Both the position numbers and the translations under genes were made by a program. 64,000 nt of DNA from Streptomyces sp. NBC_00091 (lineage in GTDB: Bacteria; Actinomycetota; Actinomycetes; Streptomycetales; Streptomycetaceae). The stretch spans positions 1 through 64,000 of the forward strand of contig NZ_JAPEMA010000002.1 in the NCBI RefSeq assembly GCF_026343185.1, given 5' to 3'. Positions 38,371 through 46,660 of the stretch are shown here, piece by piece. The notes below the pieces were generated by a model that worked only from the letters and a program-made list of their open reading frames with translations, had not been told where the DNA came from and did not search any database. Positions within the stretch are counted from its first letter, which is position 1, and each line of letters starts with the position of its first letter.

Positions 38371-39051
38371 TCAGCGGGGGCGTGGCGGGACCAGGCCGGC
38401 CTCGTACGCGGAGATGGCCGCCTCCACCCGGTTGCGCGCGCCCAGCTTCGCGAGCACCGCGCTGACGTGCGCCTTCACCGTGCCCTCGACCAGGTGCAGC
38501 CGGCTCGCGATCTCCGCGTTGGACAGCCCCGTCCCGAGTCCGGCCAGCACCTCGCGCTCCCGTTCCGTGAGTCGCTCCAGCGAGCGGTGAGGATGTGCCG
38601 CCCGGTGCGCGCGCAGCCCGGCGATGACTCGGCCGGCGACCCGTGGGGACAGGTAGGCCCCGCCGGCTCCCACCGCCCGTACCCCGTTGAGCAGTTCCCT
38701 CGGGTCGTCCGCCTTCAGCAGGAAGCCGTCGGCGCCCTCCTCCAGGGCGCGGGTGACGTACTCGTCCTGACCGAAGGTAGTCAGCATGATCACACCGACC
38801 GCCGTCGGCTCTCGGTGGAGGCGCGCCGCTGCCGTCAGCCCGTCCAAGCCGGGCATCTGGATGTCCAACAGGACCACGTCCGGCCGGTACCGGCGGGTGA
38901 GCGCGATGGCCTCGTGCCCGTCACCCGCCTCGGCGACCACTTCGACATGCGGGTCCCTGGTGAGGATGGCCCGCACACCCGCCCGGACCATCGCCTCGTC
39001 GTCGGCCACCAGGACCCGGACCGGTCGGCTGCTCGGTGTCGTCTCTTCCAC
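38371..39051 (-). CDS. NarL/LuxR-type response regulator
   Basis: A 226-residue response regulator: receiver domain ('VRVLVADDEAMVRAGVRAIL', phospho-acceptor Asp in 'PDVVLLDIQMPGLDG' near residue 58, 'VIMLTTFGQDEYV', Lys in 'GFLLKADDP') and LuxR HTH ('LTEREREVLAGLGTGLSNAEIASRLHLVEGTVKAHV'). It is divergent from an ABC transporter and a histidine kinase gene on the opposite strand; together they form a likely signalling and efflux module. Confidence 0.9.
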   Translation of the reverse strand: MEETTPSSRPVRVLVADDEAMVRAGVRAILTRDPHVEVVAEAGDGHEAIALTRRYRPDVVLLDIQMPGLDGLTAAARLHREPTAVGVIMLTTFGQDEYVTRALEEGADGFLLKADDPRELLNGVRAVGAGGAYLSPRVAGRVIAGLRAHRAAHPHRSLERLTEREREVLAGLGTGLSNAEIASRLHLVEGTVKAHVSAVLAKLGARNRVEAAISAYEAGLVPPRPR

Positions 39052-39315
39052 GCGGCGAGCCTACGGCCGACGCACCACCGTGCGAACGGCAAGCCCCACA
39101 GATCCGCCCCGGGTCGGGGCACACCCCCGACGAAAGGCAGGACGCAGCTGCCGTTCGACCGATGGGCGCCGACGCCGCGGACTCCTAGCGTCGCTTCCGT
39201 ACGGGAAACGAGGCGTCCGCCCCCGGGCCAGGCCCACCACGCGTCGGCCGGTGTGCACCACCGTCGACTTCCGCGTGCTGTATTCCGCGGTCCGCCACCG
39301 ACATGAAGGAACTCC
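39052..39315. promoter_or_regulatory. Divergent promoter region of the response regulator and ABC operon
   Basis: The 264-bp gap between the divergently transcribed response regulator and ABC ATPase genes must contain both promoters. I see no strong palindrome. AAGGAACTCC about five bases before the GTG at 39316 is a usable ribosome site for the ATPase gene. Confidence 0.4.
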
Positions 39316-40287
39316 GTGATCACCCTCCAAGGACTCACCAAACGCTATGGCGACACCCTCGCCGTGGACGAGCTGACACTCAACGTCCAGGCCGGCCGCG
39401 TGACCGGCTTCCTCGGCCCCAACGGGGCCGGGAAGTCCACCACGATGCGCATGATCCTGGGCCTGGACCACCCCACCCGCGGGCAGGCCCTGATCGCCGG
39501 CCGGCCCTACGCGGACCTGCGACGGCCGCTGTGTGCGGTCGGCGCGATGCTGGACGCCCGGGCCGTCCACCCGGCCCGTACCGGCCGCACACACCTCGTC
39601 GCCCAAGCCCGGGCAAACGGCATCCCGGTACGCCGCGTGGACGAGGTACTGGAGACGGTGGGCCTGACCAAGGCGGCCCGGCGGCCGACCGGCACATACT
39701 CGCTCGGCATGAGCGGGCGACTCGGGGTGGCGGGCGCCCTGCTCGGCGATCCGCCGGTACTCGTCCTGGACGAGCCGGTCAACGGCCTCGACCCGGACGG
39801 CGTGCGGTGGATCCGCCGGCTCGTCCGTGACCGGGCGGCGGAAGGACGCACCGTTTTCCTCTCCAGCCATCTGATGAGCGAGATGCAGCTGACGGCCGAC
39901 CATCTCGTCGTCATCGGACGTGGCCGGCTGCTGAGCAACATCTCCATGACGGAGTTCCTCGCTGCCGCCTCTCCCGCGTCGGCGCGCGCCGTGGTGCCCG
40001 ACGCTGGGGAGCGGGCGACGCTGGTCCGTCGCCTGATGACGGCTGACGGGGTGAGTGTCGAGACGTCCGCGTCCGGCGAACTCACCGTCGAGGGCCGCAC
40101 CGCCGCCGAGATCGGCGACCTGGCCCACCACTGCCGGGTCCGGTTGCACCAGCTGAGCGACGTCCGGGTTTCGCTGGAGCAGGCCTACATGGACCTGACC
40201 GCGCGCAGCGTCGAGTACACAACGGGCGGCAGAGGCGCGGACACGACCGACGCGGCCGCAGCGCCGAACGAAGGGGGACGACAGTGA
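39316..40287 (+). CDS. ABC-2 type transporter, ATP-binding protein
   Basis: A 323-residue ATPase with Walker A 'GPNGAGKSTTMRMILGL' near residue 35, signature region 'YSLGMSGRLGVAGALLGDP' and Walker B 'PVLVLDEPVNGLDPDGVRW', plus the H-loop 'VFLSSHLMSEMQ'. The 'SLGM.RLG' signature and the C-terminal extension are typical of ABC-2 exporters of the antibiotic-resistance/bacitracin type. The stop overlaps the permease start by 4 bp. Likely controlled by the flanking two-component system. Confidence 0.9.
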   Translation: MITLQGLTKRYGDTLAVDELTLNVQAGRVTGFLGPNGAGKSTTMRMILGLDHPTRGQALIAGRPYADLRRPLCAVGAMLDARAVHPARTGRTHLVAQARANGIPVRRVDEVLETVGLTKAARRPTGTYSLGMSGRLGVAGALLGDPPVLVLDEPVNGLDPDGVRWIRRLVRDRAAEGRTVFLSSHLMSEMQLTADHLVVIGRGRLLSNISMTEFLAAASPASARAVVPDAGERATLVRRLMTADGVSVETSASGELTVEGRTAAEIGDLAHHCRVRLHQLSDVRVSLEQAYMDLTARSVEYTTGGRGADTTDAAAAPNEGGRQ

Positions 40288-41102
40288 CCACGACGACGAC
40301 AGCCGACGGGCGGACGGCCCCGCCCCGGGCCGTGCCCGACACCCCTGGCCGGGGCGCACCCGGTGGCTTCGCCGGGGCGATCGCCTCCGAATGGACCAAA
40401 CTGTGGTCCGTCCGATCCCCCTATCTCTGCCTTCTGGCGGGCCTCGCGATCACCGGCGTCTTCACCTACTACTACGCCTCGATCGCCCGCATCAACGGGC
40501 ATCCGATCCAGCCCGTCGGGAACGCGGCGGCCTCCTCCGCCGTCCTCGCCCAGTTCGCCGTCGTCGTCCTGGCCACGGTCGCGGTGACCTCCGAATACTC
40601 GACGGGGAGCGTGCGGGCTTCCTTGCTGTGGGTGCCCCGGCGGCATCGGGTCCAGGCGGCGAAGGCACTGGTGGCGGCCGTGGTCGCGTTCGTCGCCGGC
40701 ACCACGTTCGCCGTCGTGGGCACGGCGGTGGCCTGGGTGGCGTTCGACGGACGGGCTTCCTTCGAGGCAGGCCCGAGCCTCCGGCAGGTCCTCGCGGTCG
40801 GTCTCTACCAGGCGTTGGTCGCTGTCCTGACCGTCGGGGTGGCGTTCGCCACGCGCCACCCGGCCGGCACGCTCTCGATCCTCGTCACACTCCTGTGGGC
40901 ACTGCCGAGCGTGCTCCTGGGGCTCGGAGGCCGGACGCTCGCGGACGTCAACGACCATCTGCCGCACGGATCCGGAGACCACTTCATGCGCATCGGCGCC
41001 GAGGCCCCGTACACGCCGGGGACGGCGGTCCTGATCGTGGCGGCGTGGGCCGCGACCGCGCACCTGATCGGCCTGTACGTCCTGCGCCGCCGGGACGCCT
41101 GA
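40284..41102 (+). CDS. ABC-2 type transporter permease
   Basis: A 272-residue membrane protein starting at the GTG overlapping the ATPase stop. After a soluble N-terminus come about six transmembrane segments ('YLCLLAGLAITGVFTYYY', 'SAVLAQFAVVVLATVAVTSEYSTGS', 'VAAVVAFVAGTTFAVVGTAVAWVAF', and others). The 'SEYSTGSVRASLLWVPRR' loop is typical of ABC-2 permeases. Forms the exporter with the preceding ATPase. Confidence 0.85.
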   Translation: MTTTTTADGRTAPPRAVPDTPGRGAPGGFAGAIASEWTKLWSVRSPYLCLLAGLAITGVFTYYYASIARINGHPIQPVGNAAASSAVLAQFAVVVLATVAVTSEYSTGSVRASLLWVPRRHRVQAAKALVAAVVAFVAGTTFAVVGTAVAWVAFDGRASFEAGPSLRQVLAVGLYQALVAVLTVGVAFATRHPAGTLSILVTLLWALPSVLLGLGGRTLADVNDHLPHGSGDHFMRIGAEAPYTPGTAVLIVAAWAATAHLIGLYVLRRRDA

Positions 41103-41226
41103 CCCCGCGTCGGAACCCGCCCGGACGCCCTCACCGTGCCCACCCCCTCGTCGGGCGTCCGGGCCCGTCCCACAGAATCGACCCGGGCAAGTGAAGGACG
41201 TACATCGAAAGGACAGTCGACGCGCC

Positions 41227-42915
41227 ATGCTGCACACGCGCATACCCCCAGCCAGGTCCATACGCGGTGACGTGGCCCTGTGGGGCGTGCTCGCCGCCGC
41301 CACCGGCTACGGGTTCCGGGAAGCGGGCGCGGCGTCGCTGGTCCTGGACCTGCTCCTCCCGTTGGCCGTCCTGGCGGTGGCCGTACCGCTGTCCCGCCGC
41401 CGACCGGGGGCTGCGGTCGTCCTCGTCAACGGGCTGTGCGCGCTGGGCCTGGCCGACTCCGCGACCCCCGCCAACGCCCACGTCCTGTCGTTGGCCGCCG
41501 TGAGTTGTCTGCTGGGCGCCCGGGTCGCCGCGGCACGCCGCCCGCTCCTGGTGCTCGCCGGGTGCCTCGCGGCCGATCTCGCGACGTGCGCGGTGCTGCG
41601 GACGCAGGCCGTCTGGTGGTTCTACGCGCTGACCGTGCTGCCCGCCGCCCTTCTGCTGCCCTGGCTGGCCGGACGGCACTGGCGCGGCCGGCGCGAACTC
41701 GTACGGGAGGGCTGGCGGCTGGCCCGGAGCCTGGAAGAGCGGCAACACCTGGTCGCGGAGCGGGCGCGGCTGACCGAACGCGCGGACATCGCGGCCGACA
41801 TGCACGACTCCCTCGGCCACGCCCTGAGCCTGGTCGCTCTGCGCGCCGGGGCCCTGGAACTCTCCCCCGACCTCACGGACCGCGACCGCACCGACGTCGC
41901 CGAGCTGCGCGGGACGATCGCGGACGCAGTGGAGCAGCTGCGGGAGACCGTCGCCGTCCTGCACGACCCGGCTGGCACGCAAACAGGTGCGGGCCTGCCT
42001 CTCAACGACACCGTCGAGGACCTCCTCGGACGGGCGGTCGCCTCCGGGGTGCCGGTGCGCTGGGAGCGGCGCGGGGCGGTGCCCACGCTGTCCCCGCTGG
42101 TCGAGCGCGGGATGTACCGGGTGGTGCAGGAGGCCCTCACCAATGCCGTGAAGCACGCGTCGGACAGTACGATCCGGGTGCGGATCACACACGAGGCCGA
42201 CCGTACCCGCGTGAGCGTCGTCAACGCCGCCCCGCCGGCTGACGGACCGGCACACGCGGCCGAAGACCAGGCGGGCGGCGTCGGCCGCCGGGGACTGACA
42301 GGGCTTCGGGAGCGGGTGACGGTCCTTGGCGGCTCCTTGCGGACCGGGCCGTACGAAGGCGGGTTCCACGTCACCGCCGTCCTCCCGCACCAGGCCACGG
42401 CCCGCCTCGGGACATCGGCGTCGGAACCCGGGGCTGCGCCCGAAACGCCGGCCTGGACCCGAGGGCAGCACACCGGGTCCGCGTTGCCGTCCGAGACTGC
42501 TCTCCACCCGGACAGGGACATCGTCACACCGGAGTCCGCCAAGCGGCTCGCCTACGTACGGAGCGCCGCCCGACGCCGCTCCGTCGCCGCCTTCGCGGCG
42601 CCTGTCGCCGCAGCCGCCTTCTTCGTGCCCGCCGCCGTCTACCTTGCCTGGCAACTGACGACGAGCGTGCTGCCGCCCTCCCGGTTCGACGAGCTGACCA
42701 CCGGCCGGCCGCGCACCGAACTCGCCCCTCTGCTGCCGGCTCGCGCCTTCCCCTACCCGCCCGACCACGCCCGTTCCGCACCCCGGCCGCCCGGCGCCAC
42801 ATGTGAGTTCTACCGTTCCGGCCGCGACCTGTTGGACCAGGTCGACCTCTACCGGCTTTGCTGGTCCGGCACCACGCTGGTGGCGAAGGACACCGTGCCC
42901 GCAAGCCAGCCCTGA
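41227..42915 (+). CDS. Sensor histidine kinase with C-terminal extension
   Basis: A 562-residue NarX/DesK-type kinase. N-terminal 4-6 transmembrane segments (residues 15-160), HisKA_3 dimerisation helix with the phospho-acceptor His in 'ADIAADMHDSLGHALSLVALRAG' near residue 195, and HATPase_c features ('GMYRVVQEALTNAVKHASDS', 'GRRGLTGLRERVTVLGGSL'). Unusually, after the ATPase domain the protein has another transmembrane segment ('SVAAFAAPVAAAAFFVPAAVYLAW', near residue 460) and an outer domain with Cys ('GATCEFYRSG', 'YRLCWSGTTLV'). The ATG at 41227 is preferred over an earlier in-frame start. Confidence 0.85.
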   Translation: MLHTRIPPARSIRGDVALWGVLAAATGYGFREAGAASLVLDLLLPLAVLAVAVPLSRRRPGAAVVLVNGLCALGLADSATPANAHVLSLAAVSCLLGARVAAARRPLLVLAGCLAADLATCAVLRTQAVWWFYALTVLPAALLLPWLAGRHWRGRRELVREGWRLARSLEERQHLVAERARLTERADIAADMHDSLGHALSLVALRAGALELSPDLTDRDRTDVAELRGTIADAVEQLRETVAVLHDPAGTQTGAGLPLNDTVEDLLGRAVASGVPVRWERRGAVPTLSPLVERGMYRVVQEALTNAVKHASDSTIRVRITHEADRTRVSVVNAAPPADGPAHAAEDQAGGVGRRGLTGLRERVTVLGGSLRTGPYEGGFHVTAVLPHQATARLGTSASEPGAAPETPAWTRGQHTGSALPSETALHPDRDIVTPESAKRLAYVRSAARRRSVAAFAAPVAAAAFFVPAAVYLAWQLTTSVLPPSRFDELTTGRPRTELAPLLPARAFPYPPDHARSAPRPPGATCEFYRSGRDLLDQVDLYRLCWSGTTLVAKDTVPASQP

Positions 42916-42944
42916 CCACCCGTCGGGGAGGGTTTCTCAGTGAG

Positions 42945-43170
42945 TCACTGCGGGTGCCTGGTGTGTGCGAAGTGACGGCGAGCACGATCGCGGTTGCCGC
43001 AGTCGCCTTTGAGGCGGCAGTCGCGGAGGATCTTCCAGGTCTTCATGCGGGCGAAGACGTGCTCGACGCGTGCACGGACCTGCTTGTGGGACTTGTTGTG
43101 TTCCTGCTTCCAGTCGGGCAGGCCTTCGCCTTTGCGCCGACGGTGGGGCATGACGAGTCCGGTGCCTGAA
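42945..43170 (-). pseudogene. C-terminal half of an IS5-family transposase (split copy)
   Basis: The minus strand reads 'GTGLVMPHRRRKGEGLPDW', 'NKSHKQVRARVEHVFARMKTWKILRDCRLKGD', nearly the same as the transposase at 35648-36417, then degenerates. Its N-terminal half lies on the same strand at 45688-45900, on the other side of the regulator/monooxygenase pair, so the IS was interrupted there. Confidence 0.8.
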
Positions 43171-43213
43171 GCTTCTTTTGGTGTCGGTGGTCGGGGCCTC
43201 TCGAGCTCTCCGT

Positions 43214-44182
43214 TCAGCCGACGGAGCTCTCGTTGAGGAGTGAGGCGAGGCCGTCGAGGAGGCGCTGGAGGCCGAACTCGAAGAGGGCGTCGAGGTCGAG
43301 GTCGTAACCGGCCGTGGCGAGGCGGGAGAGCATGGGGAATCGGCCGGTGCCCAGAATCGCCAGGAGCGCGGGCTCCTGGGTGTCCATCCACTCCTCGCTG
43401 TCCAGGCCGCTGTGCGCCTCGGCCTCCCGCTCCGCCTCCAGGTTGACGGCGATGCCACGGGCGTAATTGAGCAGCGTGAGGTGCGCGGTGAAGGCGGACT
43501 GCAGGTCGAGTCCGTGCGCGTGCAGGGTGGCAAGCATCCACTCGCTGTACGGCAGTGCCGAGGTGATCATCTGAGGGCGGGTCACCGACAGGGCCGGTGC
43601 GAGCCACGGGTGGCGGCGGAACAGGTCCCAGAGCTGCCGGGCCGCCAGTTCGATCGCCTCCCGCCAGCCCGCCGGAGCGTCGGCGGGCAATGGGTGCTCC
43701 GCCATGACACTGTCCATCATCCGCGTCAGCAGGTCGTCCTTGTCGGCCACGTGCCGGTACAGCGACATGGTCGCCACCCCGAGCTCGGCGGCCACCCGGC
43801 GCATCGAGACCGCGGCCAACCCCTCCGTCTCGGCGACCGTGACGGCGGCACCGACGATCCGTCCGAGCGTGAGCGCCGCCTGGACCGAGGACGCGTCGGA
43901 CGGCCCACCCGGGTGTGCGGCGACAGCGGGTCGGGCGGCCCGCACCGGGCGGCTCGGGGCCGCCACGACCGTCCCGACGCCCGGGACGGCGCGGACCATG
44001 CCCTCGCGGCGCAGTTCTGTGAGCACCTTGGTCGCGGTCGCCATGGCGACGCCCCACTGCCGGGTGATCTCGCGGGTCGAGGGCACGCGATCGCCCGGCG
44101 CCAGTTCGCCCGTCTCGATCCGCCGCCGCAGTTCGGCGACGATCTGGCTGTATCGCGGTACCGCCTGTCCGCCCACCGACAC
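43214..44182 (-). CDS. GntR-TetR fusion transcriptional regulator
   Basis: About 322 residues. The N-terminus is a GntR winged helix ('PRYSQIVAELRRRIETGELAPGDRVPSTREITRQWGVAMATATKVLTEL'); after a linker comes a TetR HTH ('AVTVAETEGLAAVSMRRVAAELGVATMSLYRHVADKDDLL') and a tetracycline-repressor-type C-terminal ligand domain. Two DNA-binding domains in one chain are found in a known but uncommon actinobacterial family. A GTG at 44191 would lie inside the CCGCACTAGTGCA operator, so the GTG at 44182 is preferred. It is divergent from an FAD monooxygenase that it probably represses. Confidence 0.85.
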   Translation of the reverse strand: MSVGGQAVPRYSQIVAELRRRIETGELAPGDRVPSTREITRQWGVAMATATKVLTELRREGMVRAVPGVGTVVAAPSRPVRAARPAVAAHPGGPSDASSVQAALTLGRIVGAAVTVAETEGLAAVSMRRVAAELGVATMSLYRHVADKDDLLTRMMDSVMAEHPLPADAPAGWREAIELAARQLWDLFRRHPWLAPALSVTRPQMITSALPYSEWMLATLHAHGLDLQSAFTAHLTLLNYARGIAVNLEAEREAEAHSGLDSEEWMDTQEPALLAILGTGRFPMLSRLATAGYDLDLDALFEFGLQRLLDGLASLLNESSVG

Positions 44183-44185
44183 CCT

Positions 44186-44198
44186 CCGCACTAGTGCA
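44186..44198. promoter_or_regulatory. Palindromic operator copy 1 (GCACTAGTGC)
   Basis: CCGCACTAGTGCA, containing the perfect palindrome GCACTAGTGC, sits at the 5' end of the regulator gene. An identical 13-mer lies exactly 80 bp away at 44266-44278. Likely binding site of the GntR-TetR regulator (autoregulation). Confidence 0.7.
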
Positions 44199-44265
44199 CC
44201 CGGATGGGCGTCATCCTATCCTCCGACGCCGGGCGATCCCCGCATCCGAACACTTTCCCGCCTTT

Positions 44266-44278
44266 CCGCACTAGTGCA
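44266..44278. promoter_or_regulatory. Palindromic operator copy 2 (GCACTAGTGC)
   Basis: Identical to the copy at 44186-44198 and in the same orientation, 76 bp before the monooxygenase start. A further palindrome CGTACG-G-CGTACG lies at 44333-44345, just upstream of the ATG at 44354, and may be a second regulator site or promoter feature. Confidence 0.7.
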
Positions 44279-44353
44279 GCACTGCCCAATACCTCATGCT
44301 GGAAAGCGATTTCATGCTTGCGCACTACCTTGCGTACGGCGTACGTTCGCATC

Positions 44354-45664
44354 ATGCCGAACAAGGAGATACTTATCTGCGGTGCTGGCATCGCAGGGCC
44401 CGCGCTGGCGTACTGGCTACGCAAGGGAGGCTTCACGGTCACGATCGTGGAGCGCGCGCCGACACCCCGGCCGGGCGGGCAGACCGTGGACCTGCGCGGC
44501 GCCGGCCGCGCCGTGATCGAACGGATGGGCCTGATGGACCAGGTCAGGGCGGAGAGCGTGGACCAGCGCGGCCTCGCCCTCGTCGACACCGCCGGCCGGA
44601 CCACCGCCCGACTGCCAGCCGACAGCTTCGGCGGCGAGGGGATCGTCTCCGAGATCGAGATCCTCCGCGGCGACCTCGCCCGTCTGCTGTACGAGGCCAC
44701 CCTGCCGGACACGGAGTACCTCTTCGACGACACCATCACCGAGATCGATCAGGACGCGGACGGGGTCACCGTCACCTTCGAGAAGGCCGCGCCGCGCCGG
44801 TTCGCGCTCGTCGTCGGCGCGGACGGGCCGCACTCGGTGGTGCGCGCGCTGGCCTTCGGCCCGGAGCGGGACTTCGTTCACCCGATCGACCTCTACACGG
44901 CCTGGTTCACCGCCCTCGACGACCTGGACCTCGACGGCTGGTTCCTGATGCACAACGCGCCCGGCGGCCTGGTCGTCTCCGCCCGGCCCGGCCGCCTCCC
45001 CGGCGAGATCAAGGCCGGCTTCAGCTTCCGCACACCACCGCTCGCCTACGACCGCCGCGATATCGCCGCCCAACAGGAGCTCGTAGCCCGGCGCTTCGCC
45101 CACGTCGGCTGGGAGACCCCACGCCTGCTGCGGGCGATGCGCACCGCCCCGGACTTCCTCTTCGACTCCATGGGTCAAGTCCGCCTCGACAGCTGGTCGC
45201 GCGGCCGCGTGGCGCTGCTCGGCGACGCCGGATACTGCGCGACCCCGCTGACCGGCCTCGGGACCAGCCTTGCCCTGGTCGGCGCCTACGTCCTGGCCGG
45301 TGAACTCGCCGCTGCCGAGGGCGATCACGGTGTCGCCTTCTACCGCTACGACACGGCGATGCGCCCGTACGTGAGCCAGGCGCAGCAGCTGCCGCCCGGC
45401 GGAGCCGCCGGGTACGCACCGTCGGGCCGGCTCGGCATCCGGCTGCGCGACCTCTCGATGCGGTCGATGACCCGCTGGCCGATGCGGAACCTGCTCGCCG
45501 CGCAGTTCGCCAAGGCCGGGGACATCGCACTGCCGGAGTACAGTCTCGCCGCGGACATACGGGATCGGCCCCAACCACAGGTCAGCGAACGTGTAGACAG
45601 GGTCGAGCGCATACCAGACGGCCTCGACGCGCCCCACCAGATGAGCGTCAGGGCAGAGGACTGA
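44354..45664 (+). CDS. FAD-dependent monooxygenase (aromatic hydroxylase type)
   Basis: About 436 residues. N-terminal Rossmann motif 'ILICGAGIAGPALAYWLRKGG', the DG motif 'ALVVGADGPHSVVRALAF', and the second FAD motif 'VALLGDAGYCATPLTGLGTSLALVGAYVLAGEL'. This family hydroxylates aromatic substrates such as tetracycline-like polyketides; resistance or catabolism are both possible. The native protein probably ends near 'GDIALPEYSL'; the last 35-40 residues look like read-through into adjacent remnant DNA. Divergent from the GntR-TetR regulator. Confidence 0.85.
   Translation: MPNKEILICGAGIAGPALAYWLRKGGFTVTIVERAPTPRPGGQTVDLRGAGRAVIERMGLMDQVRAESVDQRGLALVDTAGRTTARLPADSFGGEGIVSEIEILRGDLARLLYEATLPDTEYLFDDTITEIDQDADGVTVTFEKAAPRRFALVVGADGPHSVVRALAFGPERDFVHPIDLYTAWFTALDDLDLDGWFLMHNAPGGLVVSARPGRLPGEIKAGFSFRTPPLAYDRRDIAAQQELVARRFAHVGWETPRLLRAMRTAPDFLFDSMGQVRLDSWSRGRVALLGDAGYCATPLTGLGTSLALVGAYVLAGELAAAEGDHGVAFYRYDTAMRPYVSQAQQLPPGGAAGYAPSGRLGIRLRDLSMRSMTRWPMRNLLAAQFAKAGDIALPEYSLAADIRDRPQPQVSERVDRVERIPDGLDAPHQMSVRAED
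45545..45655 (-). pseudogene. Unidentified gene scrap antisense to the monooxygenase tail
   Basis: The minus strand reads 'PDAHLVGRVEAVWYALDPVYTFADLWLGPIPYV', which looks more like real protein than the sense frame. It supports the view that the monooxygenase tail is not native. Family unknown. Confidence 0.3.
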
Positions 45665-45687
45665 TCGAGCGGCCCGCGCCCGAAGAG

Positions 45688-45900
45688 CGGGGCGACCTGG
45701 CGCATCGTCAAGTTCGTCCGCCAGTACGCCGCGGCCAGCAGTGTCCGGTCCTCCCGCGGAAGGCCCCATGGTCGTTTCCTGCGGACCGCAACCGCGCCAT
45801 CGCGCCGCAGTGCGGTCAGCAGCTTGCCGAAGCAGCGCGGGCTCAGCCCGGTGAACGGGGCTATCGAAGACGGCTCCGACGCCGTGATCACACCAGCCAC
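45688..45900 (-). pseudogene. N-terminal part of the split IS5-family transposase
   Basis: From GTG 45900 the frame reads 'VAGVITASEPSSIAPFTGLSPRCFGKLLTALRR' and 'LAAAYWRTNLTMRQVAPLFG', nearly identical to the start of the transposase at 35648, then ends abruptly. The missing centre (roughly 100 codons) was lost when the monooxygenase/regulator segment came in. The matching C-terminal half is at 42945-43170. Confidence 0.8.
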
Positions 45901-45990
45901 ATCAAGATCATCCCCTGTGATGGAGCAGCTCTGGGCGACGTCCCGCGGAATCCGGTGGTGCGACGCAGCTTCGGCGTCAAGAATCGGCGG

Positions 45991-46518
45991 ATGCATGAAG
46001 TGAAGCTGTCCGACGGGGTCATCACTCTGTCTCCGCTGCGCCTTGACGATGTGGAGGCGCATCTCACGGGGGAGGATGAGCTGCTGGTTCGCTGGCTGAA
46101 CGGCGGCCCCAGCACGCGCGAGGGCGTTGAAGAGTACTTCCAGCACTGCTGGGAACAGTGGGACACTGCCGGGCCACTCCGCGCTTTCGGAATCCGGGTA
46201 GCCGCCGACGAGGCGCTCGCAGGCACGATCGACTTGCGGTTCGCAGGGGAGGGCTTGACTCCCGGCCAGGTGAATGTCGCCTACGGCCTCTATCCGTCCT
46301 GGAGGGGGCGTGGCCTGGCTACCCGCGCGGTCATCCTGGCGTCCCAGTACGCGGCCAGTGAGGGCGGGGAGGAGGCGGTGATCCAGGTCGAGCCGGAGAA
46401 TCCCGCATCCGCCGCCGTCGCGCGGCGGGCAGGATTCACCCCCGGCAAGCAGCCGCACAGCAAGGACGACACACGGTTCGACTGGTACATCCGGGACCTG
46501 TGCGTCGCTCCCCAGTGA
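45991..46518 (+). CDS. GNAT N-acetyltransferase (IS passenger)
   Basis: A 175-residue RimJ/RimL-type GNAT: 'GVITLSPLRLDDVEAHLTGED', 'AFGIRVAADEALAGTIDLRF', acetyl-CoA loop 'YPSWRGRGLATRAVILASQYA' and 'IQVEPENPASAAVARRAGFTPG'. It lies between the transposase N-terminal fragment and an IS-type terminal repeat at 46532-46544, in the opposite orientation to the transposase. This mirrors the position of the membrane-protein passenger in the intact sister element. ATG 45991 is preferred over an upstream GTG. Confidence 0.8.
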   Translation: MHEVKLSDGVITLSPLRLDDVEAHLTGEDELLVRWLNGGPSTREGVEEYFQHCWEQWDTAGPLRAFGIRVAADEALAGTIDLRFAGEGLTPGQVNVAYGLYPSWRGRGLATRAVILASQYAASEGGEEAVIQVEPENPASAAVARRAGFTPGKQPHSKDDTRFDWYIRDLCVAPQ

Positions 46519-46531
46519 CGACCAGCAGGTG

Positions 46532-46544
46532 CGGGACAACCCTT
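46532..46544. repeat. Terminal repeat of the split IS
   Basis: CGGGACAACCCTT matches the core of the 25-bp repeat bounding the element at 34927-36485 (complement AAGGGTTGTCCCG). It marks the outer end of the second copy, beyond its GNAT passenger. Confidence 0.65.
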
Positions 46545-46660
46545 CGGCGAAGTGCGACCGACCACAGGAGTCGCCTCGGACCGCTGCTTCGCCTTCGGCT
46601 CTTGCTGCTGTGAGTGAGGCCCTTGACCCTCACGTGGCGTCAGGCTGCATAGTCGCTGCC

